From positions 6,162,483-6,226,482 of the forward strand of contig NC_087077.1 of the NCBI RefSeq assembly GCF_026151205.1: DNA of 64,000 nucleotides, written 5' to 3'. Source of the DNA: Bolinopsis microptera (taxonomy: Eukaryota; Ctenophora; Tentaculata; Lobata; Bolinopsidae). Position 1 is the stretch's first letter, and every line of letters starts with the position of its first letter. Positions 34,431-46,385 of this stretch are shown here, piece after piece. The notes beneath the pieces are model-generated. The model ran no database searches. It worked only from the letters and a program-made list of their open reading frames with translations, and was not told the origin of the DNA. A program made the translations under genes and the position numbers.

Positions 34431-35405
34431 CCGAGTGACACACTGAGTCCACCAAGTGACACACTGTGACACCAAGTGTCACACTTGCACTGTGTCCACC
34501 AAGTGACGCTCTGTGTCCACCAAGTGTCACACTGTGTCCACCAAGTGACGCACTGTGTCCACCAAGTGACACACTGTGTCCACCAAGTGTCACACTGTGT
34601 CCACCAAGTGACGCGATGTGTCCACCAAGTGACACACTGTGTCCACCAAGTGTCACTCTGTGTCCACCAAGTGTCACACTGTGTCCACCAAGTGTCACAC
34701 TGTGTCCACCAAGTGTCACACTGTGTCCACCAAGTGTCACACTGTGTCCACCAAGTGTCACACTGTGTCCACCAAGTGACACACTGTGTCCACCAAGTGA
34801 CACACTGTGTCCACCAAGTGTCACACTGTGTCCACCAAGTGACGCACTGTGTCCACCAAGTGACACACTGTGTCCACCAAGTGTCACACTGTGTCCACCA
34901 AGTGACGCGATGTGTCCACCAAGTGACACACTGTGTCCACCAAGTGACGCGCTGTGTCCACCAAGTGACGCGCTGTGTCCACCAAGTGACACACTGTGTC
35001 CACCAAGTGTCACACTGTGTCCACCAAGTGACACACTGCGTCCACCAAGTGACACTCTGCGTCCACCAAGTGACACACTGCGTCCACCAAGTGTCACACT
35101 GCGTCCACCAAGTGTCACACTGTACTGTGTCCACCAAGTGTCACACTGTGTCCACCAAGTGTCACACTGTGTCCACCAAGTGTCACACTGTGTCCACCAA
35201 GTGACGTACTGAGTCCACCAAGTGTCACACTAGGTCCACCAAGTGACGCACTGTGTCCACCAAGTGACGTACTGTGTCCACCAAGTGACACACTGTGACC
35301 ACCAAGTGTCACACTGTGTCCACCAAGTGACGTACTGAGTCCACCAAGTGACACACTGTGTCCACCAAGTGTCACACTGTGTCCACCAAGTGTCACACTG
35401 TGTCC
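34430..35405. repeat. 21-bp minisatellite, ~45 copies
   Basis: The unit is 'ccaccaagtgtcacactgtg' plus t, with three main variants at the sixth to eighth bases after 'ccaccaagtg' ('tca', 'aca', 'acg'). As 21 is a multiple of three and the unit is free of stops in several frames, long frames are open on both strands. These are artefacts of the repeat and not genes. Variant order (tca, aca, acg) shows longer duplications of several units, for example around 34600-34680 and 34900-34980. Confidence 0.95.
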
Positions 35406-35639
35406 ACTAATGCGCACCAGTGCAAAGCAGCGTGTGTCAGGCACTTCTAATGAGAGAACAATGAGTACGGGTTAGAACAATGTCGGACAATACACGTTTA
35501 CACCTGCGGCCACATCGTCACGGTTACGACTAATAGAAGTTCTTGTCACGATGTGAACCATGCGACCGCGACCAGCTTAGTATTTCGGCAGAGGATAATG
35601 AAATAAAGCTTTGACTTAAACCTAGAGGAGGGTAACATA

Positions 35640-35842
35640 TTATGTATACTAGTACTATTGTGTATCTAATACTATTACTATTACTTTTACTATTAGTGAT
35701 CTAGTACTATTGCTATTACTATGTGATCTAGTACTATTACTATTACTGTGTGATCTAGTACTATTACAATTACTGTGTGATCTAGTACTATTACAATTAC
35801 TGTGTGATCTAGTACTATTACAATTACTGTGTGATCTAGAGA
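35640..35842. repeat. 27-bp minisatellite, ~6-7 copies
   Basis: 'gtgatctagtactattac' followed by 'aattact' or a close variant repeats. The left part is degenerate ('actattactattac'). Confidence 0.88.
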
Positions 35843-35844
35843 CG

Positions 35845-36495
35845 ATCAAGTAGACAAAAAACTGGATCCAACCTTGCGTTCCAGAGATGGCGTGCGCCAA
35901 ATTTTGAGGTTTACTTGTAATTACAAGCAAAACTGGAAATTTACACTTTTTGAAATGATTAACCTAACAATTCGAGAACTGAGTCAGAAAAAAACTATCG
36001 CTAAATAAAGTTTCTAGATAATTGTCCAAGGAACCACTGTACCAAATCTCAAAATCAGGGAGTGGCTGGTTTTCTCAATTAAGGAACCGAAAATGTCAAA
36101 AAGGTTAGAGTTTTTTACATAATTACAAGCAGTCCTCAAACTTTATGGTCCCTAAATATTTATGGTCCCTAAATTATTTCATCCTTTATGCAGGGACTAG
36201 TATATTCACTACTAGTTGGGGCCTCACAACCCCCACACCCGAGTGCTTTCTATCCTTTTGTGAATAAGAGTTTTATTGGAGTTCTAACCTTATCTTATCT
36301 TTACTAGGTACTGATGATGACCGAAAATATTTTCCCCATGTTGTGAAGATTTAATTGGAACTTTTAAAAAGTCATTCGTTGTTTGATTGCGGGAACTAAC
36401 GATTTTGACCTCAAACTTTGGTCTGTGCCATCTCTGGAATGGAAGGTTAGATTTTGATCAATGCTTTTTCTACTTATTTGTCTATCGCATATTAT
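35845..36495. mobile_element. MITE candidate with ~60-bp imperfect inverted ends
   Basis: Left 'gcgttccagagatggcgtgc' then 'gccaaattttgaggtt' (35875-35911) is the imperfect reverse complement of right 'cctcaaactttggtctgtgc' then 'catctctggaatggaaggtt' (36410-36450). The outer parts, 'aagtagacaaaaaactggat' and 'tgctttttctacttatttg', also correspond. The 650-bp interior has no frame. Confidence 0.6.
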
Positions 36496-36986
36496 GTGAA
36501 AGCTGAAAAATGGATGTTTATCCCAACTCCCAAGTACACACTCAACTAATCCCTGCTACAAGTACACACGATGGATCACGTGTACAAACGGAGGGTCACG
36601 TGCGTACTTTTAAAAGGCAATCTAAACGAGGTATCATTATGTACATATCATTGCAACGATCAACAAGCACTGTCAGTAAAGTTTAAAGTTCCAAGCAGTG
36701 CGGTCTCCTGAACACCTCGAGTATCATAATGTGCATAACAGCGCATTATAGGACATCACCATGATAGATTACATAGTTTATCAAATGCAGTAAAAGTGCA
36801 GTATAGGGGTATATATATAATCCTGCTCTATAGATAGTTCAGAATGTGGAGAATGTGATATTTCTAAAAGAGATCAGATAATCCCATCCTTAAACTGGAA
36901 AGGTTAACCTAATGGTTGCGTATATATGAACACTGTGTGTAATACAGATAAGACATGTAATCTCCAATACAAAGTAATCAATTGTA

Positions 36987-37056
36987 GGCGAGATAGCTGA
37001 ATGCAGATGGTTATAGCATCGGGAGGTCGTGGGTTCAATTCCCGCTCTTGGCACAT
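36987..37056 (+). repeat. tRNA-like sequence, probable SINE head
   Basis: 'ggcgagatagctgaatgcag' resembles an A box and 'gtgggttcaattcccgc' is a good T-arm with B box. The acceptor ends pair poorly (ggcgaga against tcttggc) and the anticodon arm is not convincing, so a functional tRNA is unlikely. A body or 3' tail of a SINE was not delimited. Confidence 0.5.
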
Positions 37057-37145
37057 ATCACCCCGACTTTTCACGAAACGTACTACCTTACTACTTTTGA
37101 TTCATTGTAGCTCCATGCTTCAAACAAGCCAAAGCTAAAGATCAA

Positions 37146-37260
37146 ATATTAATGTTTCACGCTTACTGATCTGTAGTACATTAGTGTACTACTAATATTA
37201 ATGTTTCACGCTTACTGATCTGTATACATGTATACTGTGTACATTAGTACTACTAATTCA
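37146..37260. repeat. ~60-bp tandem duplication
   Basis: 'attaatgtttcacgcttact' with 'gatctgta' then 'acattagt.ctactaat' occurs twice in succession. Confidence 0.75.
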
Positions 37261-38644
37261 CCCTGGGCAGACTAATTTGAATATTCAGATTTTTCTTTAT
37301 TTGTGAGCTCTAGTTCTTTATTTAGAAGATTTTGGTCGATATTCAAATTCCACCCAATGAATATTTGATAAATTTTGTCAGAATTTATTCCGTGAATTAT
37401 TTACCTTACTTCAAACGAGATTAATTAATAAAAGTCTGATTTTGAGATAAAATGTTTTACAACATACCATAGCAATTGTAGTAGTTTCAAGCATCTTCTC
37501 CAAACCAAATATAATAGAGGTATTTTCAAATCAATTGTAATACCTTCCATGTATAATATCATATTATATATTATCCATTATTAATTCTCATATCATTATT
37601 ATCTTGTATTGCAATTATAGATCACTAATAGCTGAGGCAATGCCGAAAGTAGAGCCTCAATCAAACTCCCTTGAATTGAAGCTCAAGCCATTTTTGATCC
37701 AATTTTACAAAAAAATGATTAAAAACTTTTTAAAACAATAAATTAATAATACAAAACTCTTTCCGCTAAAACCATCTTGAGATTTATGAAATGCTAATAT
37801 AATATCGAAATAGTCGTTAGCGGATGGTACAAAGTTCCGTAAAAGGAGCTACTGTACAGAAGTACAGATAAACGAGACTTACAATTATCTCTAGGAAGAA
37901 AAAGATAAACGCTGATCAGTAACATGTACTCAACTACTTTGCCAAAATTGAATTAATTCTCTTAACAGCAATATCAAATGCGAGAATATATGAGATCCTT
38001 GAAGCAGAAATGTAGCCAGAATTTAAAATAATTACCATATTTTGTTCCACACATTTCGTGTCTTAGAATACTCGGTGCACACGACCAATTAATATAATAT
38101 TTCTTAAATAGCCACTATGTAGTAGAGAATATAGTTCTTGTATTATAAAATATCCATATTTTTATGAAAAATAACCCTCTAATAACATATAATAATAGAC
38201 AGTAGCTTGTTGTACTGGATTTATCATTTGGATACCAGTATCCAATAACCTAAATAAAATCTGTTTATCGAGACCAAATCGTTCTAGATACCGACAAGTC
38301 TTAGTTTATATCATTTTCAACGTGTTGCCTGCATGCATTATTTTGTATCATCAAAAAATAAGAATCCCAAACATTTGCATTTTCTCCCTCACTTGATTTG
38401 CATCTTGATATTGAGTATTAAATCCTGTTAATCCTGAGTCTTTAGGCACAACGCGTTCGGACATATATTGCCTTGCGCTCACCCAACATGTCTCTCAATA
38501 ACAGCAGAATAATATTTCCTTCTTTCTCTTCTTGTTACTCTCACCGACATCTTCAACACTGTCTACAAAAAGTTTCGTTCACGATATGACCAGATTATTA
38601 AGACGTCGCAAGCTTCAAAAAGCCTCGTCCTTACTCATTTACAA
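37261..38644. other. AT-rich intergenic spacer
   Basis: The 3' flank of the zinc-finger gene. The sequence is very AT-rich with no repeat or frame of note. A plus-strand open frame at 38532-38891 overlaps the antisense of the zinc-finger exon and is its shadow. Confidence 0.5.
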
Positions 38645-40729
38645 CTACGTTGAACTCGTTTCTTGCTTCATCTGTTTTCCGGAATCTTCTTCATCGATGG
38701 CCATGTTTAGCCGCTGTTTTTGGGAATTTACAAGCTGCATCTTCCAATTGATGCGCTCATTAGCACTGAACATCTGGAGACATGCCTCTACTCCGTGCTC
38801 CTCGTACACGTGCTGTTTTAGAAGACACTTCTGGGTGTATGTCTTGGTACAGAATGCACACTTGATCTTCATGTTCCAGTGTATGGTGTAAACGTGCCGA
38901 TTTAGGGAGCTTCGTTGTGAGAACTTCCTGTGACAAATCTTGCATGAGTACTTCTTATAGTCCAGGAACTGGTTCAGGTTATTTCCACCCTCCCCGCTGG
39001 AGGACTCAGAGGATGGAGTCTGAGTGTGAGGCGGATGGATAGCCTTGATGGGAGGAGGAGGGGGTGGAGGGGGTGGAGCGTACTCTTGAGGAGGAGTAGT
39101 GCTGCTGCTTCCAGACTCTGTTGTTGCAAACGCGTTCCCAGAGCTGGGAGTGCTTTGAGAGGTGAATATGTTGGTAGTGGAGGTAGAGGAGGCTGTAGGG
39201 ATACAACTAGCAGCTATCAGTTGGGATATAAACGCGTTGTTTTTCTGGATGTTCAACAAAGGGAGACCTTCTTTCTTTCCGAGAAACGATTGCAGTGGTT
39301 GGGTAGTCGGAATTGGACTGGGCAGGTTTGACAGGGATCCGTTTTCATATTGTGCTCTTATGTCAGGCGGCTGTCCTGGTCTCGGGATTATAGAGGGAAG
39401 AGGGTTTCCAAAGGCTGTGTCGAATCTATGAAGTGGAATTGGGGGAAGTGGAAGGTGTCGCCGGTCCTGAAAAAACGAACGCTCACGATTTGGATCAGGA
39501 GGGGAATCTTTCATGTAATAGTTGACTTCAGGCATGTAGGACAGATTCGGTGTTCTCATCAGATTAGGAGTCACAGCTGGGGGCATGTTTCCATTTCTAT
39601 AGTCCCTCATTTGATCTTCATTATCTTCAGGAGAAGTACCAGGAGTACAAGAGGAAGTTCTTTCTCGAACTTTCGGTGATTCCTGGTCCTCATTAGAGCT
39701 GTGGGCACTTCTTGAGCTACCTCCACTGGTGTTGCTTTGACAGGGAGACGGTTTCCCCTTCGGAGACATCATTTGCATTGGTCCCTCATCTGAGTGGTGC
39801 TGCATGGGCTCATGGTTGGGGTGTGGTGGAGCAGGGCTTCTGTCGTCTTCATCCTGTCCATCATCTTCATCTCCATTGTATTTCAAATGCTCAGGCACGT
39901 GGCCAACGGGGACTCCGTGATGAGGTAGAGGCTCTTGGATGGGTCCTTGAGGATGGTAGCTGTGCATGGGCACTTCACGAGGTGGCTGAGGGGAAACATC
40001 TCGGCGAATCTCCTGCACATGATCGTGCTCTTCTGGCATAGTTTCAATCACCTCCTGAGGCTCATCAGGGTTGTTAGCAGGACATCTGTGGTGCCTTAGA
40101 CGCTGTTTTGACTGGAAGTGATTGTGGCATTTGGTGCACACAAAGGAAAGCTTGTAATGGGAGAGGCGTACGTGGCATTTCAGGTGAGATTGCTTGTGAA
40201 AACGGGCCTTGCAAAGCTTACACTTATAGCACTTTTGATAAGACAAATTCCTCAACTTAGCACCAGGTGACAGAGGAGGCATTGATCCATCGTTTTCCTT
40301 GTTATTATCGTCTTCCTGAGGATCAGTCTTGGGCTTGTACGACTTGAGACTCTTGAGGAGCTGTCTAGCTACTTTGGTTCGTACCTGAAAAGGTTGTTCA
40401 ATTTTACGATAATAATTTATTTATTTTAAAGAGACTATTTGTTTAATTAAAAAAGGTAGATATGATAATATAACACTAATAACTCAATAATAAAATACCT
40501 GTGCCGTCTCCTCCATTATCATAATCTCCTGCTCCGAGATATTTGATGGAATATTATCAGCCTGCTCCAGCCAACTCAGCGAGTTTAACGCGTTCTCCGT
40601 CTCCTCTAGAGCGGTAAAGATGCTCTGCTTGATGAACTTGAACGCAAAGTCCAGCTGTGACTTCTTGGGTGGGTCGAACTTGGGTTCAGCCGGTTCAGGA
40701 CTTCTAACGTGTTGTTGCTCCTGTTCCAT
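38645..40729 (-). CDS. C2H2 zinc-finger protein, two exons
   Basis: Two coding exons, 40499-40729 and 38645-40384 (donor GTATTTTA, acceptor CAG, phase 0), give 656 residues. The N-terminus has a helical region (residues about 24-100, LDFAFKFIKQSIF ... KVARQLLKSLK) that I do not recognise. Two C2H2 fingers follow at about residues 127-185 (YKCKLCKARFHKQSHLKCHV; FVCTKCHNHF...H...HRCP). Then comes a long disordered linker rich in P, S, H and D/E with polyproline (PPPPPPPPP). Two more fingers lie near the C-terminus (YSCKICHRKF...RHVYTIH; IKCAFCTKTY...QHVYEEHG), and the tail is acidic and basic (DEEDSGKQMKQE). It is probably a nuclear DNA-binding transcription regulator. No specific orthologue is claimed. 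The next gene upstream on the same strand is 293 bases away. Confidence 0.88.
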
Positions 40730-40799
40730 TTCGCTAGGAATAGTTTAGACGGTTAGGTTCGAATAAAGTTAACAAAAGAAAAATTTCAATGTCAAATTC

Positions 40800-40915
40800 A
40801 TATTCAGAGCTGTTTTATGATGTTTTCATAAATAACAATTAAGTTACATTTTACTTTAAATAACAATTAAGTTATATTTTACTTTAAATAACAATTAAGT
40901 TACATTTTACTTTGA
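40800..40915. repeat. Three-copy ~33-bp repeat between genes
   Basis: 'aacaattaagttacatttta' then 'ctttaaat' occurs three times. It lies upstream of the zinc-finger gene and downstream of the METTL25-like gene. Confidence 0.8.
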
Positions 40916-41021
40916 TTATTAAGCTTTCAAACAATGGAATAAAAGTAGACGAAATGGGATTTAATGATCGAATTTGCAAGAAAGACAACTAGGTACAATA
41001 AAATGGATAGTTGTTAAAAGG

Positions 41022-42455
41022 CTATTTTCCAAAAGTGGGCATGGTACAGTGTCGCAACTTTTCTGCTACTAAAACATAGCACCTCGGTGAAACAACAGGA
41101 TCAAATAGACCGAGTATAGATGGCTCAATCTCATTATCATGCAAAAATAGCATTCGATCGATCAATATCAAAGATTCAATAACCCGAGTGAGTAATATTC
41201 TCAGTTGATGAAAGGCATAAAGCTGCCGCTCTACCGTCCCATCATTAAACCTTTCATAGTATGATTGAATCACAGGATCTGAAACGTCACAGAGTTTCAA
41301 CTTTTTGAGTGCGGTTTTGCAGTACCTAAAGAAATCTGGGGCTGCACTGGCTGAATGTCCAACATTGCGTGCAGGCAATGAACCAAACTCGTCTTGCAAC
41401 AAAACATGAAAGACAGCTCTGTAAAACAAATTCTTGGCCGGTAAAGATCTTGACGTTGACATTCGTTCTGGAGCTTGGCTGGCTAAATTCAGTGCATTTC
41501 GCGTGAAGTAAAGAGGGTACTGCTGCAAGTACTTTGATGTTGGATAAGCGTGAATTGAATTAGGATCACAGAGTTGTTTTTTATGAGGGCCATCTGACAT
41601 GTAAGATTGGGTCCTCTCTTTCTGAGTGATCAAATGGTAACAACATCCTACCGCAACGATAGATTTCAGCTGAGGGCAATTTATGAAGGTCTGAAGAAGT
41701 AGTGAAGTTAGGTCCCCGCAGGCATGCAAACCGACTAACATAGTTCCACCACAAGGAGATATAAAACCTTCAGACAAACTCGAAACGTTACTGACAAAAT
41801 CTTTACAAATGTGTTCTTCTTTCAGTTCTAAAGTGACAGGATGGTAGTGATTCATTGAGTTCTTGTCTAAATTTGAGTTACCATCGTTCAGTTTTTTAAA
41901 AAGTGGCAGCCACAGTTTCTCCATGAGTCTGTTTCTTTGTGAACCGCCTAATGTATTAACTTTTTCACGATCAAGGCCAACAACTTGTATTCCAGGTGAT
42001 GTCAAGGCAATATACTCTGGCAGATATCCTTTCCCACTGCCAAAATCAATAACTTGTGAAATTTCCTTATTCCTTTCAATGATGTCCTTCACAGCATTAC
42101 CCATCCTAAACACTTCATGCTGCTTTTTAGGACTCATGCCTAATTTAACAAATCCCTCTGGTATCCCGGACTCAACCATGGTAAACGAACCGTAGATATC
42201 AAGACAATCACTAACAAGCATGGCTAGTGATTCAGGGGTATTTGAAGTGACTGGGAAACATTTTGGATCAGGTAGAAGAGAAATATCGTGATCAGAGAGG
42301 CTCAACAAATATTTTGACCACCCTAACTCTTCAATGAAACTCCATTGATCATCCACCAAAAACGATACTAAAGGTGAATCTATCAAAACCTTGTATTTAT
42401 CCAGTAAACCTCTGCACTTGTTTGCTTTGCATTCGAGTTCGTGCTTCTGGACCAT
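41022..42455 (-). CDS. METTL25: METTL25-family methyltransferase-like protein
   Basis: A single-exon gene of 477 residues, close to the length of METTL25B/RRNAD1. The family has a Rossmann-type SAM-binding fold; substrates are not settled, so I state only the fold. Visible markers in order: MSPKKQHEV just before the domain (residues about 109-117), the SAM-binding motif I VIDFGSGKGYLPEYIAL, VVGLDRE (acidic residue for ribose), LVGLHACGDL, then IVAVGCCYHL. The C-terminus has VIESLILIDRMLFL and FDPVVSPRCYVLVAEK, which match METTL25/METTL25B C-termini from memory. The SPRCY variant favours METTL25 over METTL25B. No intron is present, which is unusual beside the intron-rich PSMD2. The start codon is the first in-frame ATG, and its context is unremarkable. 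Confidence 0.85.
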   Translation of the reverse strand: MVQKHELECKANKCRGLLDKYKVLIDSPLVSFLVDDQWSFIEELGWSKYLLSLSDHDISLLPDPKCFPVTSNTPESLAMLVSDCLDIYGSFTMVESGIPEGFVKLGMSPKKQHEVFRMGNAVKDIIERNKEISQVIDFGSGKGYLPEYIALTSPGIQVVGLDREKVNTLGGSQRNRLMEKLWLPLFKKLNDGNSNLDKNSMNHYHPVTLELKEEHICKDFVSNVSSLSEGFISPCGGTMLVGLHACGDLTSLLLQTFINCPQLKSIVAVGCCYHLITQKERTQSYMSDGPHKKQLCDPNSIHAYPTSKYLQQYPLYFTRNALNLASQAPERMSTSRSLPAKNLFYRAVFHVLLQDEFGSLPARNVGHSASAAPDFFRYCKTALKKLKLCDVSDPVIQSYYERFNDGTVERQLYAFHQLRILLTRVIESLILIDRMLFLHDNEIEPSILGLFDPVVSPRCYVLVAEKLRHCTMPTFGK

Positions 42456-42474
42456 GATACGTATACTCTGTGAT

Positions 42475-43318
42475 TAAACAAGATAGTAATAGTAAGATTT
42501 AACAAAAAATAAAAAGAGACAAGGTTTAATCTGGAACCTACCACAGAATAAAAGGCGCAAAACTGAGTTCGATCGGGTCACGTACACATAATATAGCTTT
42601 GCAATAATGCTAAACTGTAAAGCACACAGAGCTTCATGCACGGTCAATCTTACAACGTGTGTTGAGCAGTGCACACATCTTGCGCTAGAAAGCAAGATAA
42701 TAATATGATGATACCACAGGTAGCATAATTAATGTGCTGCTCTCTCTCGCTTGTGACGAGAAAACATGCACACTCGCACGTAATATTATTATTGCAAGCA
42801 TGGATATATCGATTAGATAGATTAAACTTGACTATCGTAGATTGCTGTTATAAAATATGATAACATATAATATGTAATGCTAGATAGCATAGATAATATT
42901 GTCGTATATTATGGCTGTCGACTTATCTAGGTTGGATAATACATGCACAAGTATATTAGTGGGGACTGGGGAGCAATATAATATGTAGTTCAGGTATGGT
43001 AAGACACGTGATATGATATTATGATACGATCGGTTCGATATATCAAATAATCACTACATGTGGTTAGAACCTGGGTACATGACAAGGTCTTTTAGAACAT
43101 ATAGGCGAATATGACGTCTTTACTCGCATAAAACAGCATTCCGTCCCAAGGGCGGCCCCTTGTAAATTAGAAAAACGAGACAACTTTCAGTGGAAATGAC
43201 GAGTTGAACTTGAATAAAAGAAACTGAAATATGCAAGAATTTGGTCAAGTAAACATAACCTGCTGCAAGGCGTAGTGATGGAACCAGAACACCTGGTAGC
43301 AAAACGTGTACAACCATC
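42475..43318. other. Upstream flank of the METTL25-like gene
   Basis: No gene is recognised. It contains AT-rich dinucleotide-like segments ('atataatatg') and a small frame at 43120-43323 with no known motif. A promoter for the minus-strand gene should lie at about 42456-42700, but no clear element is seen. Confidence 0.4.
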
Positions 43319-43319
43319 C

Positions 43320-43936
43320 TCAATACACTTGTTTATTGAAGGTAGGGTCAATACACTTGTTTATTGAAGGTAGGAGCAATACACTTGTTTATTGAAGGTA
43401 GGGTCAATACACTTGTTTATTGAAGGTAAGATCAATACACTTGTTTATTGAAGGTAGGATCAATACACTTGTTTATTGAAGGTAGGGTCAATACACTTGT
43501 TTATTGAAGGTAGGATCAATACATTTGTTTATTGAAGGTAGGGTCAATACATTTGTTTATTGAAGGTAGGGTCAATACACTTGTTTATTGAAGGTAGGGT
43601 CAATACACTTGTTTATTGAAGGTAGGATCAATACACTTGTTTATTGAAGGTAGGGTCAATACACTTGTTTATTGAAGGTAGGATCAATACATTTGTTTAT
43701 TGAATGTAGGGTCAATACATTTGTTTATTGAATGTAGGGTCAATACACTTGTTTATTGAAGGTAGGGTCAATACATTTGTTTATTGAAGGTAGGGTCAAT
43801 ACACTTGTTTATTGAAGGTAGGGTCAATACATTTGTTTATTGAAGGTAGGGTCAATACATTTGTTTATTGAAGGTAGGGTCAATACATTTGTTTATTGAA
43901 GGTAGGGTCAATACACTTGTTTATTGAAGGTAGGAT
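43320..43936. repeat. 28-bp minisatellite, 22 copies
   Basis: 'caatacacttgtttattgaa' followed by 'ggtagggt' repeats 22 times with few variants (cac/cat, ggt/gat, gaagg/gaatg). The array is regular, suggesting recent expansion. It has no spacer diversity, so it is not a CRISPR. Confidence 0.95.
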
Positions 43937-44410
43937 CAAATTTCGCGGACAAAACATGATAAATTTAAATACATGGCATTTACTAAGCATTATTAGTACT
44001 CGTAAATCCTAGGCAGGCCCACATATATTATATTATATGGAACTACGAATAGAAGCGCCCTAACTCGAAACGTATTATTCATATATATATAGCTATATTA
44101 GAGCTCAGTGAACCCAAACACCACCACCACATAACATCAACCTCTAGCAAAAGACGTAGTAGTCAGACAGATTACCCCACTCTGCAAACGACGAGCGACT
44201 CATGCAACGTAGGCTCCGAGATCATGAAGAAAGACTAAGAACGACTAACAAGGCAGAGAGAGAGGGAGAGAGTCGACAATGGGGGCCCAGCATACGGCTC
44301 AACACACAATAGTCTAGCAGTGCGGGCAAGATGTATTATTATGTACAGATCCGACACGGGGCAATTAGACCAAGTACACAACAAGTAATTCAGGCAAGAA
44401 ACTCTCCCTC
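43937..44410. other. Spacer between minisatellite and (GA)n
   Basis: No gene. A 'cagagagagagggagagag' microsatellite begins at about 44250. Confidence 0.4.
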
Positions 44411-44414
44411 CCCG

Positions 44415-44583
<169 letters not shown>

Positions 44584-45539
44584 GCTCATCATCATCACAG
44601 TGTATTGTGTGAGTGGTAGCTCAGAGCTCTCATCATTGGTCACACAACGGCTAATGTACACCTCATAGAATAATCAACATCACAGAAATTAACCGACCTT
44701 CAAATGACCTCGTTTATACCAAATTTATACACACGGCATCGTTGGGATGAATGGGCCCACCAAATGAAGCCATCACTCCTGAGAGGCATACAACAAGTGG
44801 CTGATATGAATGCAAGTATTAAAAGTACAAATCAAAAAGCCAAGCCATTATCCCATCAAATGTGAAAGTGTAATGGTATAGTTTAAATGATTATACCCTG
44901 ACCAGAAACAACAAACATGCCTTCTACTTTGCAACTAGTGCCCAAGATCGGAAATTTTGAATCAGTAATTAGTGACCTAATTAGGCTTAATTGGGTCAAA
45001 TAACAGGTCGTAAGTTAGTTCTGAAAGGTGGGAAAGGTGGACGGACCGACACGTAACCGCACTACACACACGCATAGTGTACAACTGACTTGCAGGTATA
45101 TACAAGGAAATAGCTGGCGGTACAATACATCCGCCTGTACAGCACAGACATCAGCTGACATGACCACGTGTTAAAATAGTACAGTGTGCAGTGTGCAACT
45201 GTCTCAACATATCCTGCCTGTTGGCTGTTATTCATAACACGGACTACACTTTCTGGTCGAAATCTTAGCACAAGCCTGGCTACTTAGCACCGTTATTTGC
45301 AGGAGATATAGATGATATGATCGAGTCATGAAAGTCATGAAAGTCAAAAATGATCAAAAAAGTAGGGCAGGGCAAGTCTAGCTGGTGCACACTACACACA
45401 TCCTGCAGGGTGCAGTAGACACCACGTGAGAGAGTCATGTGGCCACCGCTTGTCTGGACTGGACTACCTTAAGGAACATTAACTAGACAACGGCACTTCT
45501 CGGAAACGTGCCAACAATCACGCGACACCAAACTCCACT

Positions 45540-45640
45540 CCTCATTGGCGGACAGGCCTCTCTCTGCGGTGTGATTGGCTAGATAGTTGGTCTGGGATGT
45601 GCGAGGTATATTGTAGAGGTATAAAGCAACAGGACACCTG
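45540..45640 (+). promoter_or_regulatory. Possible plus-strand core promoter (CCAAT/TATA)
   Basis: 'cattggc' (45543) and 'gattggct' (45573) are inverted CCAAT boxes; 'gtataaagc' at 45619 is TATA-like about 45 bases downstream of the second box. The spacing fits a promoter, but no coding exon follows that I can identify, so this is a weak call. Confidence 0.2.
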
Positions 45641-46264
45641 ACTTAACTTTAGCTTTGGGAAATAGTCCATTATCTTACTATAACGGAGTGTACACTCGAC
45701 CTATCATAGTATTGAATACACGCGACACTTAGATGGCTAAACATAATCAATAATCACAAAGACAACTCTGTACTCTAGTAGCAGAGTGTAGAGTACTCAT
45801 GGTGGGAACATTAGAAAGAAATAAGAATATAAGCTTTACATTTTGTACAGTTGAAACTTTAAAGCGGTCTGGAAAGATTTAAAGAACTACTCGTTTCTAC
45901 ACTGAGAAAATAGCGGGGAACTAAAGGTTATTGAAAAAGTGCTTTTACCCAATCAGTAGGTATATTTATTAGTGTAAGATATCAAAGAACACCTAAAAAC
46001 TGTGTAACAGTAACATAATACGTACTAATAAAACTTACTCTATAGAAAATCACGGGAATTTGAAAACAAATATTCTCTGTAATTAATAAACCGGCGAGGA
46101 GAAATATTTACTGCTTACACAGCAGTTCACACAATCTGACGAGTAATCACATAGTAGAACTTGGAAACGCGGCTCAGATCGAAGAAAATACTGTCAAGTC
46201 TCACTCCAAAGCACCTCAACATTGTGCACGTGTAGCCTAAGAGAGACGCAAAGCAAACATGTAC

Positions 46265-46385
46265 CTTCTAGAAATGGGCATATTGCTGTTTCAATTATCA
46301 CTTCTTTACGTAGAGAGGTATTACAACCCTCCTGAACCAAAGCTTCGCCGATATATAGAGCGGAGCGTCAGCGCAGCTTCAACAA
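46265..46385 (+). promoter_or_regulatory. Possible promoter: HSE-like motif plus TATA
   Basis: 'ccttctagaaatgg' (46264-46277) resembles a heat-shock element, and 'gatatatagagcggagcgtc' (46350) resembles a TATA box followed by a GC-rich start region. No downstream protein frame could be linked to it. Confidence 0.2.

Noticed and set aside
34343-35444. Long open frames (240-265 codons) in five frames
   Set aside because: All are the 21-bp minisatellite read in different frames. Products are perfect short peptide repeats.
36987-37056. Functional tRNA gene
   Set aside because: The T-arm is good but the acceptor stem has mismatches and the anticodon arm is not formed. A SINE head is a better reading.
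38532-40041. Plus-strand frames of 89-119 codons
   Set aside because: Shadows of the zinc-finger coding exon, which has convincing C2H2 motifs on the minus strand.
41863-42195. Plus-strand frame of 110 codons
   Set aside because: Antisense of the METTL25-like gene.
43320-43936. CRISPR-like regular array
   Set aside because: Units are directly adjacent with no unique spacers, and the genome is eukaryotic.
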